From an uncultured Bacteroidales bacterium (GTDB taxonomy: Bacteria > Bacteroidota > Bacteroidia > Bacteroidales > Bacteroidaceae), in NCBI GenBank assembly GCA_902786925.1, contig CADAEK010000003.1, positions 62,001 to 126,000 of the forward strand: a DNA stretch of 64,000 nucleotides. Reading direction: 5' to 3'. The position numbers and the translations under genes were made by a program. This document shows, in pieces, positions 1 to 8,401 of the stretch; position 1 is the first letter of the stretch, and every line of letters begins with the position of its first letter. A model generated the notes under the pieces. The model was not told the DNA's origin, did no database searches, and saw only the letters and a program-made list of their open reading frames with translations.

Positions 1-60
1 CGCGGCAAACGTGCTCATGCAGGCACACACCAAAGCCATAGTCAAAGCAAATTTCTTCAT
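1..60 (-). CDS. N-terminal fragment of a secreted protein (runs off left edge)
   Basis: Only the first 20 codons are inside the window. They read as a Sec signal peptide: MKKF at the start, a hydrophobic core (ALTMALVCACMST) and an Ala-rich end (FAA). Signal peptides of this form start many exported proteins in Bacteroidales. There is nothing to say what the mature protein is. The start codon is the ATG whose complement lies at 58-60. It lies 63 bp downstream of the lipoprotein gene that ends at 124, on the same strand. Confidence 0.6.
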   Translation of the reverse strand, partial: MKKFALTMALVCACMSTFAA

Positions 61-123
61 AATAGGTTATTCATTAGAGGTTTTTCTTCTATTTCGATGT
101 CATATCACCACATACGGGCTCGG

Positions 124-714
124 TCAGTTATAACGTTCAAACTCTGTCATAAACTCACCGTTCATCAGCACAAGGCTATCCGATGTCAACTGCATGATTT
201 CGAACGTGTCAACCACGGCAGGAGCCTCATCTCCGATTCGCTTGGGCACATGGAGCAGCAACTGTCCAGCCCGCACCTCCCAAGAGTCATAATCAATGGT
301 CATATTATAGGTTGCTGCCCGGCCGCCTGAGTTCAGCTCTAGGCTCTGCTCGCGACCATCTGCTCCACGCTGTGACCACAAGTGCTGCAACGAAGTGAGG
401 TTGACTGCTACGGAGGCAAAAATATCTTCATCGGACACGTTGTAAACCACCTGCACTTCATCACCCACGCGAACACCACCCATCACAGCCTGCCCTGGCA
501 CACGGATATAGACGGTGTCGCCATCATCACCAAGGAACTCCATCACATTCATGCTTGAGCCCTCGCCAATGGTGCCATGTGCCTCAACGATGCTTGGTAT
601 CTCATCCAACACACGTATTTCCACAGGCGGTTTCTGTGGTTCCTTTTTCTTCTCTTCACACGAAAAGAAGGCAAGCGCAACAAATGCCATTAAAGCAATC
701 GAAATCTTATTCAT
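124..714 (-). CDS. Hypothetical lipoprotein, 196 aa
   Basis: The N-terminus is a lipoprotein signal: MNKI, a hydrophobic stretch, then the lipobox LAFFSC with the acylated Cys near residue 19, followed by EEKKKEPQKPP, a charged tether. The rest is a small beta-rich domain without a motif I recognise. It is rich in Asp, Glu and Val, with segments such as GDDGDTVYIRVPGQAV and YNMTIDYDSWEV. The protein is probably anchored in the outer membrane. A TAnnTTTG box lies 26 bp upstream of the ATG. I do not recognise a family and assign no function. Confidence 0.75.
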   Translation of the reverse strand: MNKISIALMAFVALAFFSCEEKKKEPQKPPVEIRVLDEIPSIVEAHGTIGEGSSMNVMEFLGDDGDTVYIRVPGQAVMGGVRVGDEVQVVYNVSDEDIFASVAVNLTSLQHLWSQRGADGREQSLELNSGGRAATYNMTIDYDSWEVRAGQLLLHVPKRIGDEAPAVVDTFEIMQLTSDSLVLMNGEFMTEFERYN

Positions 715-739
715 GGTAAACTTCTATGACTTGATGTTG

Positions 740-747
740 CAAAGATA
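740..747 (-). promoter_or_regulatory. -7 box upstream of the 124-714 lipoprotein gene
   Basis: On the minus strand this reads TATCTTTG, which fits the Bacteroidetes primary-sigma -7 consensus TAnnTTTG. A TTG lies 16 nt further upstream (764-766), short of the usual spacing, so the -33 element is uncertain. Confidence 0.5.
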
Positions 748-876
748 GCACATATTTTCTCGGCAACGACACTTTTTCCGAAAAGTTTTTCGTGGGATGC
801 TCTACTTTCAGCTTTTACATTCAATTCGCCTATTACTTCGCTCCTACGGACGAAACAGAATAGCACCCCTACGCCG

Positions 877-958
877 ACACCCTGCGCGTAATTAATTGCG
901 CACCCTGCACAATAAAATATGCGCACCCTGCGCGTTAATACACGTGCAGGGTGCGCAC
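877..958. repeat. 23-bp periodic array with core GCACCCTGC (family A, block 1)
   Basis: Four copies of a 9-bp core start at exactly 23-bp steps: ACACCCTGC at 877, GCACCCTGC at 900 and 923, and the inverted form GCAGGGTGC at 946. Flanking bases extend the core to TGCGCACCCTGCGC in the better copies, so a unit is close to an inverted repeat. The array lies in the 285-bp gap between the 3' end of ddh and the lipoprotein gene. A second block of the same family lies at 36629-36715. Confidence 0.85.
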
Positions 959-999
959 TATAGAGGGCCTACAAGGGCCTAAATTGCATCCTCAGAAGC

Positions 1000-1899
1000 T
1001 TAGACAAGGTGACGGATGAGTTCCTCCTTATCACCACACAGCATGTCGATGACAGGAATCTCAATCATTGTGTAAGCACCTGGCTGCTGCTTGAGTGATG
1101 CACGAGCCACATTGACGAGCACCTGAGCCGTAAGCGCAGGGTTGTTAATCTTCATATCGAACTCGAAGAGTTGGTTGTGGGTCTTACCACTAACGCCCTT
1201 GCGAACGAGGTTCACGCCATGACCTACGTCGTTGAGGGCATCTACGCATGGAACCTGCTGCACGTGTGTTTCGTCATTGACGAAGTAAGGGTCAGCCTTG
1301 ATAGCAGCCTCCACAGCCTTGAAATCAGCACCTTCTTCCAGCTCTACATATACCATGCGGCGGTGAATGCCTGTGCCTACAGGAATCGTCATAGAAAGGG
1401 CATCCTTCACGCCATCAATGGCACGCACAGCCACAGAGTGACCCATTGAACGGCCTGGACCAAAGTTTGTATAGCTTACGCCCTTAGGAGCAAGACTCTC
1501 CATGAGAGAGCGCACAATAGAGTCAGAACCTGGATCCCAACCAGCAGAAATAACAGAAACAGCATTGTTAGCCTTGGCCACAGCGTCAAGCGAACGACGA
1601 AGGTCAACAATCTGGGTGTGGATGTCAAATGAGTCAACAGTGTTGATACCCAAAGCAAGGCACTGCTTTGCATATTCTTCAACCTTACGGGTTGGAGTGG
1701 CAAGAATAGCCACCTGCACATCCTTCAGGTCTGTGATATTCTTTACTACTGGATAGTTGGCCAGTTCAGCAGGCTTGTTGGCTTCGCCGTTGCGACGAAC
1801 CACGCCTACACACTCCATGTCCTCAGAAGCCTCAATAGCCTCGAGTGCATACTTTCCAATGTTGCCATAACCTACGATGGCGGCACGAATCTTTGTCAT
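1000..1899 (-). CDS. ddh: meso-diaminopimelate D-dehydrogenase
   Basis: This enzyme reductively aminates tetrahydrodipicolinate to meso-diaminopimelate with NADPH and ammonia (EC 1.4.1.16), a one-step branch of lysine and peptidoglycan precursor synthesis. The N-terminus has the Rossmann motif VGYGNIGKYALEA (residues 9-21). Family segments follow: ILATPTRKVEEYAKQ, SFDIHTQIVDLR, SAGWDPGSDS and NFGPGRSMGHS. At 299 aa it is somewhat shorter than the classical enzymes of about 320 aa but complete at both ends. It lies 117 bp downstream of secDF. The secDF terminator lies in that gap, and I find no clear TAnnTTTG box for ddh, so its promoter is unknown. Three ACCTATA words lie just upstream (about 1926-1960). 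Confidence 0.93.
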   Translation of the reverse strand: MTKIRAAIVGYGNIGKYALEAIEASEDMECVGVVRRNGEANKPAELANYPVVKNITDLKDVQVAILATPTRKVEEYAKQCLALGINTVDSFDIHTQIVDLRRSLDAVAKANNAVSVISAGWDPGSDSIVRSLMESLAPKGVSYTNFGPGRSMGHSVAVRAIDGVKDALSMTIPVGTGIHRRMVYVELEEGADFKAVEAAIKADPYFVNDETHVQQVPCVDALNDVGHGVNLVRKGVSGKTHNQLFEFDMKINNPALTAQVLVNVARASLKQQPGAYTMIEIPVIDMLCGDKEELIRHLV

Positions 1900-1969
1900 A
1901 ATTTTGTGTTGGTCTAAATAATAAAACCTATAAGTCCTGTTTAACCTATATAATACCTATAATTCTTAT

Positions 1970-2004
1970 TATAAAGAAGGGCAGCAACGTGCATGTTGCT
2001 GCCC
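1970..2004 (-). terminator. Intrinsic terminator of secDF
   Basis: A perfect 10-bp stem (1979-1988 with 1995-2004, GGGCAGCAAC and its complement) closes a 6-nt loop. On the minus strand it is followed by TTCTTTATAAT, a moderate U tract. It begins 13 bp after the secDF stop codon. Confidence 0.85.
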
Positions 2005-2016
2005 TCCTTGTTTGAT

Positions 2017-5000
2017 TTATTGCTGAACCGGCTCCTCCTCAGCCTCCTTGATGCGGGCACCCATAACAAGGTAAGCCGTTGGAGCTGCAATGAAGAGCGA
2101 AGAACTTGTACCGATAATGACGCCAAGCATCATGGCGAAGGCGAAGGCACGAATGCTATCACCACCGAGGATGAAGATGACGAGCAGCACGATGAACGTA
2201 GATACTGAAGTATTGATGGTACGTGCGAGAGTGCTGTTGAGCGAATCGTTGAAGATACGCTGACGGTCACGCTTTGGATAGTTTCTGAAGGTCTCACGGA
2301 TACGGTCGAAGATGACCACCTTATCGTTGATGGAGTAACCAATCACCGTCAGGATGGCACCGATGAACGTCTGGTCAACCTCAAGAGAGAAGCCAATCCA
2401 ACCGTAGCAAAGCGAGAACATACCGATAACGAGCACTGTATCGAGGGTCAACGCAATGATAGAACCTACAGAGTATGCCACGTTGCGGAAACGAACGAGG
2501 ATATACACGAAGATAACCACAATAGCGAAGAGCACTGACAGAACAGCACCACGGAGGATGTCAGACGCAATGGCTGGACCTACCTTCTGAGACGACACGA
2601 TAGAACCGCCTTCACGATTGTCGCGGTCAAGGAAGGCCTCTTCTGAAACAGCCTTATCTACCATTCCACCGTCAACAAATGCCTGATAGAGCAGAGACTC
2701 AATGTGAGCATCGGCCTCAGAGCTATTGTCCTGAATATTGAAGTTAGTAGATACACGAACATTGTTGCCTTCAGTACCGATAGCGATAACAGTAACATTA
2801 ATGGCCTCATCATTCTTGTTGTTAGCCTCAAACTGCTTCACGATAGCGTTCTTGACAGCCTCAGGCTCTACCTGCTTGACAAACTCAACCTTGTAGTTGC
2901 GGCCACCTGTAAAGTCGATAGACTGGCTCAAGCCACGAACAGCAAAGCTTGCACAAACAACCAACAAGAAGATGCCGAAAGCGACAAAAGACTTCTTATA
3001 GTTGCCCATGAAATTGAAGGCAGTATCCTTCATCATGTTCTGAGAGAACTTGGTCGTGAACTTGATGTCCTGCCACTTGCCACGGTTTAGGAAGTGCTCG
3101 TAAGCAATACGAGTCATCCACACAGCAGTGAAGAATGAGCAAACGATACCAATGATGAGGGTGGTAGCGAAGCCCTTGATGGGACCAGTACCAAAGTTAT
3201 AAAGGATAACACCCGTGAGGATGGTTGTCACGTTTGAGTCGAAGATAGCAGAGAACGCGTTGCTGTAACCTGCTGCCACAGCGGCATTGATGTTCTTGCC
3301 GGCTCGCATCTCTTCCTTCGTACGCTCATAGATGAGCACGTTGGCATCGACTGCCATACCCAGTGTGAGCACCATACCTGCAATACCAGACATGGTCAAA
3401 GCTGCACCGAGTGAAGTGAGGATACCAAATGAGAAGAAGAAGTTGAGAATCAGTGCGCAGTTAGCCACCATACCTTCACGAGCACCATACATGACAACCA
3501 TGTAGAGCATCAGGATGATGAAGGCAACAATACAAGAGATGAAACCTGCCTGAATAGACTGAGCACCGAGCGTAGGACCAACGATGTCTTCCTGAATAAT
3601 CGTTGCAGGTGCAGGCATCTTACCAGACTGAAGCACGTTAGCAAGGTCCTTGGTCTCATTCGTAGTGAAGCTACCAGAAATCTGTGTGCTACCACCGTCA
3701 ATCTTGTTCATGACGTTTGGTGCGCTATACACCAAGTTATCCAGTACGATAGCCACACAGTGGTTTACATTAGCCTCGGTGAGAGCAGCCCACTTACGAG
3801 CGCCTTCTGTGTTCATCTTCATGCTGACAACGGGGTTGCCATACTGGTCAAAGTCATCCTTCGCCTCAGTCACAACGTCGCCCTCCAGCGGAGCACGTCC
3901 GTTAGGACCAGTAGTACGAATTGCATAAAGCTCAAAAATCTTGCCAGCCTTATCCATAGACTTCACGCCCCACTTGAGTGAGAGGTCAGCAGGGAAAATC
4001 TGCTTTGCCACCTCTGAATTGAGGAGCGCATTGATTTCAGCAGTATCAAGCGCCTGTGCAAGGCCGACCATGCAGCCACGCTGAGCACCTGTTGGCTGAA
4101 GCATAGCGAAGAGAGGGTTATCCTTCTTAGCAGCATCAGAAGCCTTAGTTGCCTGTGCAGCATTGTCCTCCACCTTATTCACCTGAGCCAGCACACTCGC
4201 AGCGCTCTTAGTAGTGTCAGCCACTTCTGCGACCTGCTCTGCAGCCACTGTATCAGCAGCAACAGAGTCTGTTGCATTCGCTACAGCACCACCATTGCGA
4301 AGAGCCGCATTGAGCTGTGAAAGGTAAGGTGCTACCTGAGGAGCGTCATAAGTCTCCCAGAACTCAAGGTTAGCGCTACCCTGAAGAAGTTTACGCACAC
4401 GCTCTGGCTCTTTAATGCCAGGAAGCTCGACCATGATGCGTCCGCTCTGTCCCTCAATCTTCTGAATGTTGGGCTGAACGACACCAAAACGGTCAATACG
4501 AGTACGGAGCACGTTGAATGAATTGTCAACTGCCTCGTCCACGCTCTTACGAAGAACCTTCTCCACTTCTGCATCGCTGCTGTTGGTGTTAACCTGTCCC
4601 TTCAGCTGCTGGGTAGCAAAGATTGCTGCAAGTGGCTTACCTGCCGCATTCTTTTTATACGCCTTGACAAAAAGTGTGATGAAATCGCTCTGACTCTCCT
4701 GTGCTTCCTTAGCTGCCTCGCTGACAGACTTCAGGAATGCCTCGTCAGTCTTGTGGTCCGCCAACGTCTTGACAACCTCAGGCACGCTTACTTCGAGGAT
4801 GACGTTCATACCGCCCTTCAGGTCCAGACCCAGACCGATGCCGGTTTCGCGACAGTCCTTCAGCGTGTAGTTGCCAAGGTAGAATGGAGTCGTGTTCAAC
4901 GAATCCAAATACAACTCAGCAGCCTGCTCGTCCATCTCTGCAGCCTTGTTTTCCACATACTTGGTAACAAAGCCGAAGGAGAGGTAGAAGAGGCAAATGA

Positions 5001-5046
5001 GCGTCAACGCCACTGCTACAAACTTTACAAATCCTTTGTTTTGCAT
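2017..5046 (-). CDS. secDF: Protein translocase subunit SecDF (fused)
   Basis: This is the proton-driven accessory subunit of the Sec translocon, which pulls exported proteins across the inner membrane. Both halves are in one chain of 1009 aa, as is usual in Bacteroidetes. The SecD half has an N-terminal membrane helix, the segment TGIGLGLDLKGGMNVILEV, the large periplasmic domain, and a membrane block with GMAVDANVLIYERTKEEMR. The SecF half starts near residue 660 and has SIDFTGGRNYKVEF and GYSINDKVVIFDRIRE. An Ala/Asp/Thr-rich stretch around residues 255-310 is a low-complexity insert in the periplasmic domain. The start is the ATG at 5046. A -7 box lies about 150 bp upstream and a strong terminator follows. 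Confidence 0.97.
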   Translation of the reverse strand: MQNKGFVKFVAVALTLICLFYLSFGFVTKYVENKAAEMDEQAAELYLDSLNTTPFYLGNYTLKDCRETGIGLGLDLKGGMNVILEVSVPEVVKTLADHKTDEAFLKSVSEAAKEAQESQSDFITLFVKAYKKNAAGKPLAAIFATQQLKGQVNTNSSDAEVEKVLRKSVDEAVDNSFNVLRTRIDRFGVVQPNIQKIEGQSGRIMVELPGIKEPERVRKLLQGSANLEFWETYDAPQVAPYLSQLNAALRNGGAVANATDSVAADTVAAEQVAEVADTTKSAASVLAQVNKVEDNAAQATKASDAAKKDNPLFAMLQPTGAQRGCMVGLAQALDTAEINALLNSEVAKQIFPADLSLKWGVKSMDKAGKIFELYAIRTTGPNGRAPLEGDVVTEAKDDFDQYGNPVVSMKMNTEGARKWAALTEANVNHCVAIVLDNLVYSAPNVMNKIDGGSTQISGSFTTNETKDLANVLQSGKMPAPATIIQEDIVGPTLGAQSIQAGFISCIVAFIILMLYMVVMYGAREGMVANCALILNFFFSFGILTSLGAALTMSGIAGMVLTLGMAVDANVLIYERTKEEMRAGKNINAAVAAGYSNAFSAIFDSNVTTILTGVILYNFGTGPIKGFATTLIIGIVCSFFTAVWMTRIAYEHFLNRGKWQDIKFTTKFSQNMMKDTAFNFMGNYKKSFVAFGIFLLVVCASFAVRGLSQSIDFTGGRNYKVEFVKQVEPEAVKNAIVKQFEANNKNDEAINVTVIAIGTEGNNVRVSTNFNIQDNSSEADAHIESLLYQAFVDGGMVDKAVSEEAFLDRDNREGGSIVSSQKVGPAIASDILRGAVLSVLFAIVVIFVYILVRFRNVAYSVGSIIALTLDTVLVIGMFSLCYGWIGFSLEVDQTFIGAILTVIGYSINDKVVIFDRIRETFRNYPKRDRQRIFNDSLNSTLARTINTSVSTFIVLLVIFILGGDSIRAFAFAMMLGVIIGTSSSLFIAAPTAYLVMGARIKEAEEEPVQQ

Positions 5047-5195
5047 TTTGTTGATTTTATTAATTGATTGATTGTTATTTGTTGTCTATAAACGAATGTT
5101 GTAAAGGCCTTAGAGACCGTACAGCCCACACGAATCAGCGCGCTACATATTATTATATAGAACGCGCGCATAAACAAGGTGGTGCATTCAAGATG

Positions 5196-5203
5196 CAAAG
5201 GTA
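5196..5203 (-). promoter_or_regulatory. -7 box upstream of secDF
   Basis: The minus strand reads TACCTTTG (TAnnTTTG). This would give an untranslated leader of about 140 nt. No TTTG is found at 19-23 nt spacing, so only the -7 half is supported. Confidence 0.45.
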
Positions 5204-5330
5204 TACATTTTTTTACAAAACAGAAGAATTTCCCAACAAATTTATTTGTTTCACAGCCATCGGGCAAACTCTTTTACTTCAAATCGCATCTGGCTACACA
5301 AAGGAGCAAGTCCACTTGCGCGCCATCGAC

Positions 5331-6410
5331 TCATTCTTCGTCGAAGCTGATATAGCAATAAATAGGATAGTGGTCACTGGCCTTAGCGGAGCGATCAACA
5401 ACGGCCTTATAGGCTTTGATGTTAGGACTGACGAGAATGTGGTCCAAGCGGAAATACATGCCACTGCGGTGGTAACTGATGCCAGGGCCATTTCCACTTC
5501 GTGTGTATGCATCGTTCAAGTCTTTCGTCAATCTGTAATGGGCATAGGAAATGGGAGATGCGTTAAAATCTCCACACACGACGATGTACTTCCCTTCATT
5601 TTGCTGGACAAAAGCCGCCACAGAGTCAACCTGCATACCACGCAACGAGTCAGGAGAGGCGAGCTTTCCGAATAGGTTAAAGAGCTTCTCCTCCGAATCG
5701 TTCTCTTCCGGGTGATTATAATTTTGGATAATGGACTTATAGTCATCTTTATCCGCTTGACTCAGCCGATAAGACTCCAAGTGATTGTTGACGACCAGCA
5801 CTGTCTTGTCGCCTACCGCCACCTCATAAGCGTAAGAAGCGTTTGATGAAGAGGCATAATCTATCTTCCGTTCCGACAGGATGGGATATTTAGAAAGGCA
5901 AGCAAGAAAATTCTTTTCGTCTTCACCCAAACTATAATAGGGATACTGCTCCTTCAGCACCTCCAGCGCCTTCTTTGTTTCTCCATTCGTAGCCTCTTGC
6001 AGACAAACAATATCGGCACCGCACCGCTGCAGATACATCACAATCTCATTCTCATTCCATGGGACATCCTTCTTGTCCCCAAAGGTCATGATGTTATAGG
6101 ACAGCACCTTGATAGCTCCAGTAGGAGGCTCTTGCACAAAATTCAAAGGGGCATATGTCCTGATGCTGGCAGCGCACAACAACATGCCCGCCAAAGAAAT
6201 CAGCACAAAACGCCTCTTGAAGATAAGCCAAAACAAAAGGAATGCCACATTCATTATAAGAAATAAAGGAAACCACATCCCGCTTTCTGACAATCGAGTG
6301 TATTGCTGAGGAGGCAACACAACCGAATAGGCACAAAAAATCATTGCCACCACCGTCAGAACGTTGATGACAATGAATATCGTTTTGGGTATGGTCTTCA
6401 GCAATCTCAT
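5331..6410 (-). CDS. Membrane-anchored endonuclease/exonuclease/phosphatase family protein
   Basis: The 359-aa protein starts with three hydrophobic helices (about residues 8-30, 44-64 and 68-86). A soluble domain of the metal-dependent EEP fold follows. Its motifs are in order: KVLSYNIM (metal-binding Asn), IVCLQEA (catalytic Glu), VVNNHLES (Asn and His), VVCGDFNASP (Asp and Asn) and the C-terminal SDHYPI (Asp-His). Members hydrolyse phosphodiester or phosphomonoester bonds in nucleic acids, lipids or inositol phosphates, and the substrate cannot be read from the sequence. The catalytic domain probably lies on the outer face of the inner membrane. The ATG overlaps the stop of the rhomboid gene by 4 nt (ATGA), so the two are translationally coupled. 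Confidence 0.88.
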   Translation of the reverse strand: MRLLKTIPKTIFIVINVLTVVAMIFCAYSVVLPPQQYTRLSESGMWFPLFLIMNVAFLLFWLIFKRRFVLISLAGMLLCAASIRTYAPLNFVQEPPTGAIKVLSYNIMTFGDKKDVPWNENEIVMYLQRCGADIVCLQEATNGETKKALEVLKEQYPYYSLGEDEKNFLACLSKYPILSERKIDYASSSNASYAYEVAVGDKTVLVVNNHLESYRLSQADKDDYKSIIQNYNHPEENDSEEKLFNLFGKLASPDSLRGMQVDSVAAFVQQNEGKYIVVCGDFNASPISYAHYRLTKDLNDAYTRSGNGPGISYHRSGMYFRLDHILVSPNIKAYKAVVDRSAKASDHYPIYCYISFDEE

Positions 6411-7315
6411 TCTTCTCCTCTCATTCGCTTGCTGGCATTGAAAAGGGTCTCCTTCTCTTGGGCTGAAAGGTTTTGGTAACCATTCTTGCGGATTTTGTCC
6501 AAGATACGGTCTATTTCCTCGCTGTTCTGCGTCTTCTGTCTGTTGTACTCATGGTCAGCATGATTAACCTCACGCACATTCGTCACACGCATCTTGGGAG
6601 CTCGCGAAGCACCAAAGCCCTTCTTCACCTTCGACCAAAGTCCTTCTTCCTTGTCATAATGCGAGCCATTTGCCGATGCATCATATCTGCGGCTCCACGC
6701 GCCAGCACTCCTTTTGGCCTGTGCACGCCAAATGAAGAGCAACAGCAAGCCCACCAGAATACCACCCAGATGAGCGAAGTGTGCCACACCATCAATAGAC
6801 GTGATGCCCATATACATCTCCACCAGCGTGTAGAAACCCACCAGATACTTGAGCTTGATGGGGAATGGAATGGGGATGATAAAGAGCCTTGCATTGGGGA
6901 AGAAGAAGGCCGCAGCCACCATAACGCCATAAATGGCACCAGAAGCTCCCACCAGCTGAACAGGTGGAATCAGCCCAACATATGTGCACAACTGATTGAC
7001 AAGTGCAGCGCCAATGCCACTCAGCAGATAGTAATACACAAAGCGCTTGGTCCCCAACTGCTGCTCCACGGCATTGCCAAAAATCATCAGCGACCACATA
7101 TTAAAGAACAAATGCCACCAGCCGCCATGCATGAACATATAGGTGACATATTGATAAAGCGCAAAACCACTATAGCCTATTGGGTGCAGGGCATTAAAGT
7201 TCAAGAACCAATCCGTATGTCCATTCAACGCAACAGCCGGCGTAATCAAGTACGTCAGCAAATAAAACACCACATTAATAATCAGTATCACCTTTACGGC
7301 AGGAGTCATTCTCAT
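6407..7315 (-). CDS. Rhomboid family intramembrane serine protease
   Basis: Rhomboids cleave membrane helices of substrate proteins inside the bilayer. The 302-aa protein has six or so hydrophobic segments. It carries the catalytic serine motif GASGAIYG near residue 125 and the catalytic histidine in HFAHLGGILVG near residue 180. HGGWWHLFFNMWSLMIFG is the conserved first-loop/helix-2 segment. After the membrane core comes a soluble tail of about 100 residues, rich in Lys, Arg and Glu, with no recognised domain. The gene is the first of a pair with the EEP-family gene, overlapping it by 4 nt. A fitting promoter lies 52 bp upstream. Confidence 0.92.
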   Translation of the reverse strand: MRMTPAVKVILIINVVFYLLTYLITPAVALNGHTDWFLNFNALHPIGYSGFALYQYVTYMFMHGGWWHLFFNMWSLMIFGNAVEQQLGTKRFVYYYLLSGIGAALVNQLCTYVGLIPPVQLVGASGAIYGVMVAAAFFFPNARLFIIPIPFPIKLKYLVGFYTLVEMYMGITSIDGVAHFAHLGGILVGLLLLFIWRAQAKRSAGAWSRRYDASANGSHYDKEEGLWSKVKKGFGASRAPKMRVTNVREVNHADHEYNRQKTQNSEEIDRILDKIRKNGYQNLSAQEKETLFNASKRMRGEE

Positions 7316-7366
7316 ACAAGCCTTACATTTAGTAGTCTATAACACGTTTATCTTTCTTTTCCGGTG

Positions 7367-7401
7367 CAAAATTAGCGATTTTCCTCTGTTTATAGGGCAA
7401 A
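7367..7401 (-). promoter_or_regulatory. Promoter of the rhomboid/EEP operon
   Basis: The minus strand reads TTTG (7401-7398), a 23-nt spacer and TAATTTTG (7374-7367), matching the Bacteroidetes TTTG/TAnnTTTG pattern at the long end of the usual spacing. It is divergent from the HU promoter. Confidence 0.6.
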
Positions 7402-7456
7402 AATCGGGAAAACACGCGCTTTTTTGACTTTTTTCAACATTTTTTTCAATAATTTG

Positions 7457-7487
7457 TTTGTACATGAAAATATATCACATATATTTG
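7457..7487 (+). promoter_or_regulatory. Promoter of the HU gene
   Basis: TTTG at 7457-7460, a 19-nt spacer and TATATTTG at 7480-7487 match the Bacteroidetes -33/-7 consensus. Transcription would start near 7494, giving a leader of about 100 nt. Confidence 0.8.
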
Positions 7488-7591
7488 CAACAAAGTTTCA
7501 CGCCAAACAGGCTTGCAATCAGCACGTAAGCCCCGGTCTGACGCAAAAACTGTTTAACCACTTTATTAACAATACCTAAATTATCGAACTT

Positions 7592-7864
7592 ATGAACAAG
7601 ACAGAACTCGTTAGCTCTATCGCAGCAAAGGCTGGTTTGAGCAAGGCTGATTCAAAGAAGGCTCTCGACGCAACAATCGAAGCAATTGCAGAAGCTCTTA
7701 AGGCTGGTGACAAGATTTCTCTCGTTGGTTTTGGCACATTTGCTGTTGCTGAGCGTCCTGCTCGTCAAGGCATCAACCCTGCAACCAAGGCTCCTATCTC
7801 TATCCCTGCCAAGAAGGTTGCTAAGTTCAAGGCTGGTTCTGACCTCGAAAGCGCTATCAACTAA
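7592..7864 (+). CDS. HU family DNA-binding protein
   Basis: This is a small nucleoid-associated protein of 90 aa that binds and bends DNA as a dimer. The sequence is a full-length bacterial HU/IHF fold: MNKTELVSSIAAKAGLSKAD, the signature region KISLVGFGTFAVAERPARQGINP, and a Lys-rich C-terminus with AKKVAKFKAGSDLESAIN. Codon use is strongly biased (AAG, GCT, CGT), as expected of a very highly expressed gene. It is monocistronic, with a good promoter upstream and a strong intrinsic terminator 34 bp after the stop. Confidence 0.95.
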   Translation: MNKTELVSSIAAKAGLSKADSKKALDATIEAIAEALKAGDKISLVGFGTFAVAERPARQGINPATKAPISIPAKKVAKFKAGSDLESAIN

Positions 7865-7897
7865 CTGTATAGTCGCCTAAGACAGAAAAAAAGAACA

Positions 7898-7938
7898 AAA
7901 GGGTGCTGTTGTGAATCCACAACAGCACCTTTCTTTTT
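7898..7938 (+). terminator. Intrinsic terminator of the HU gene
   Basis: A perfect 12-bp stem (7902-7913 with 7918-7929, GGTGCTGTTGTG and its complement) closes an AATC loop and is followed by TTTCTTTTT. The A-run before the stem extends the pairing. Confidence 0.93.
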
Positions 7939-8034
7939 GCCCACACTCTCCTACAGGCAAACAGGAACATGCGAGCATATATTATAGATACACCATTAGG
8001 CAGGGACTAAAAGGCTTGTTGGCTAAACGCATAC

Positions 8035-8149
8035 GACTTACCGGGCAAAACATTTTTTATGACTGAGCGAGCCGTCATGCTATGACCGAGCAAAGCATTT
8101 CGTTATAACTGAACAAAGCATCTTACTATGACTAAGTAAAACGTCTCGC
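8035..8149. repeat. 23-bp tandem array, unit like TATGACCGAGCAAAGCATTT (family E)
   Basis: Four consecutive 23-bp units start at 8058, 8081, 8104 and 8127. Each begins TATRACYRAGY or a near variant (TATGACTGAG, TATGACCGAG, TATAACTGAA, TATGACTAAG), and most continue with AAAGC. A weaker fifth copy, offset by one base, precedes them at about 8035-8057. The array sits in the 537-bp gap between HU and the next gene. The rest of that gap holds the HU terminator and the downstream promoter. I see no open reading frame or RNA gene in it. Confidence 0.75.
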
Positions 8150-8338
8150 CAAGAATGGGAAAGGACTGTTCTACTCTACACCGAGTCAAAAGATGTCCCA
8201 CTTATGAAAGTCACTGCTTTACATAGACTTCTGTCCACAACCCTGCAATATACAAACAATGGTATCAGCTCAATCTAGGGACTATCCCACACCGACTGTA
8301 TCGAAATACGCTTATACTATCATTTTTTTATCTTTTTT

Positions 8339-8370
8339 TTTGGTTTATTTCACAATACACCTTATATTTG
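8339..8370 (+). promoter_or_regulatory. Promoter of the 8402 lipoprotein gene
   Basis: TTTG at 8339-8342, a 20-nt spacer and TATATTTG at 8363-8370 fit the Bacteroidetes consensus. The start codon lies 31 bp further on. Confidence 0.75.
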
Positions 8371-8401
8371 CCACATTATTTAATTTTATTAACCCTAACA
8401 T

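Noticed and set aside
711-926. Minus-strand 71-aa open frame upstream of the first lipoprotein gene
   Set aside because: It runs through the -7 box and part of the family A repeat array, has no domain and no ribosome-binding context, and its composition follows the repeats.
877-958. Origin-type iterons or an attachment site
   Set aside because: There is no replication initiator or integrase gene nearby, and the same array recurs between two housekeeping genes.
5064-5675. Plus-strand 203-aa open frame
   Set aside because: It covers the secDF promoter region and lies antisense to the EEP-family gene, which has clear motifs. Its translation has no recognisable pattern.
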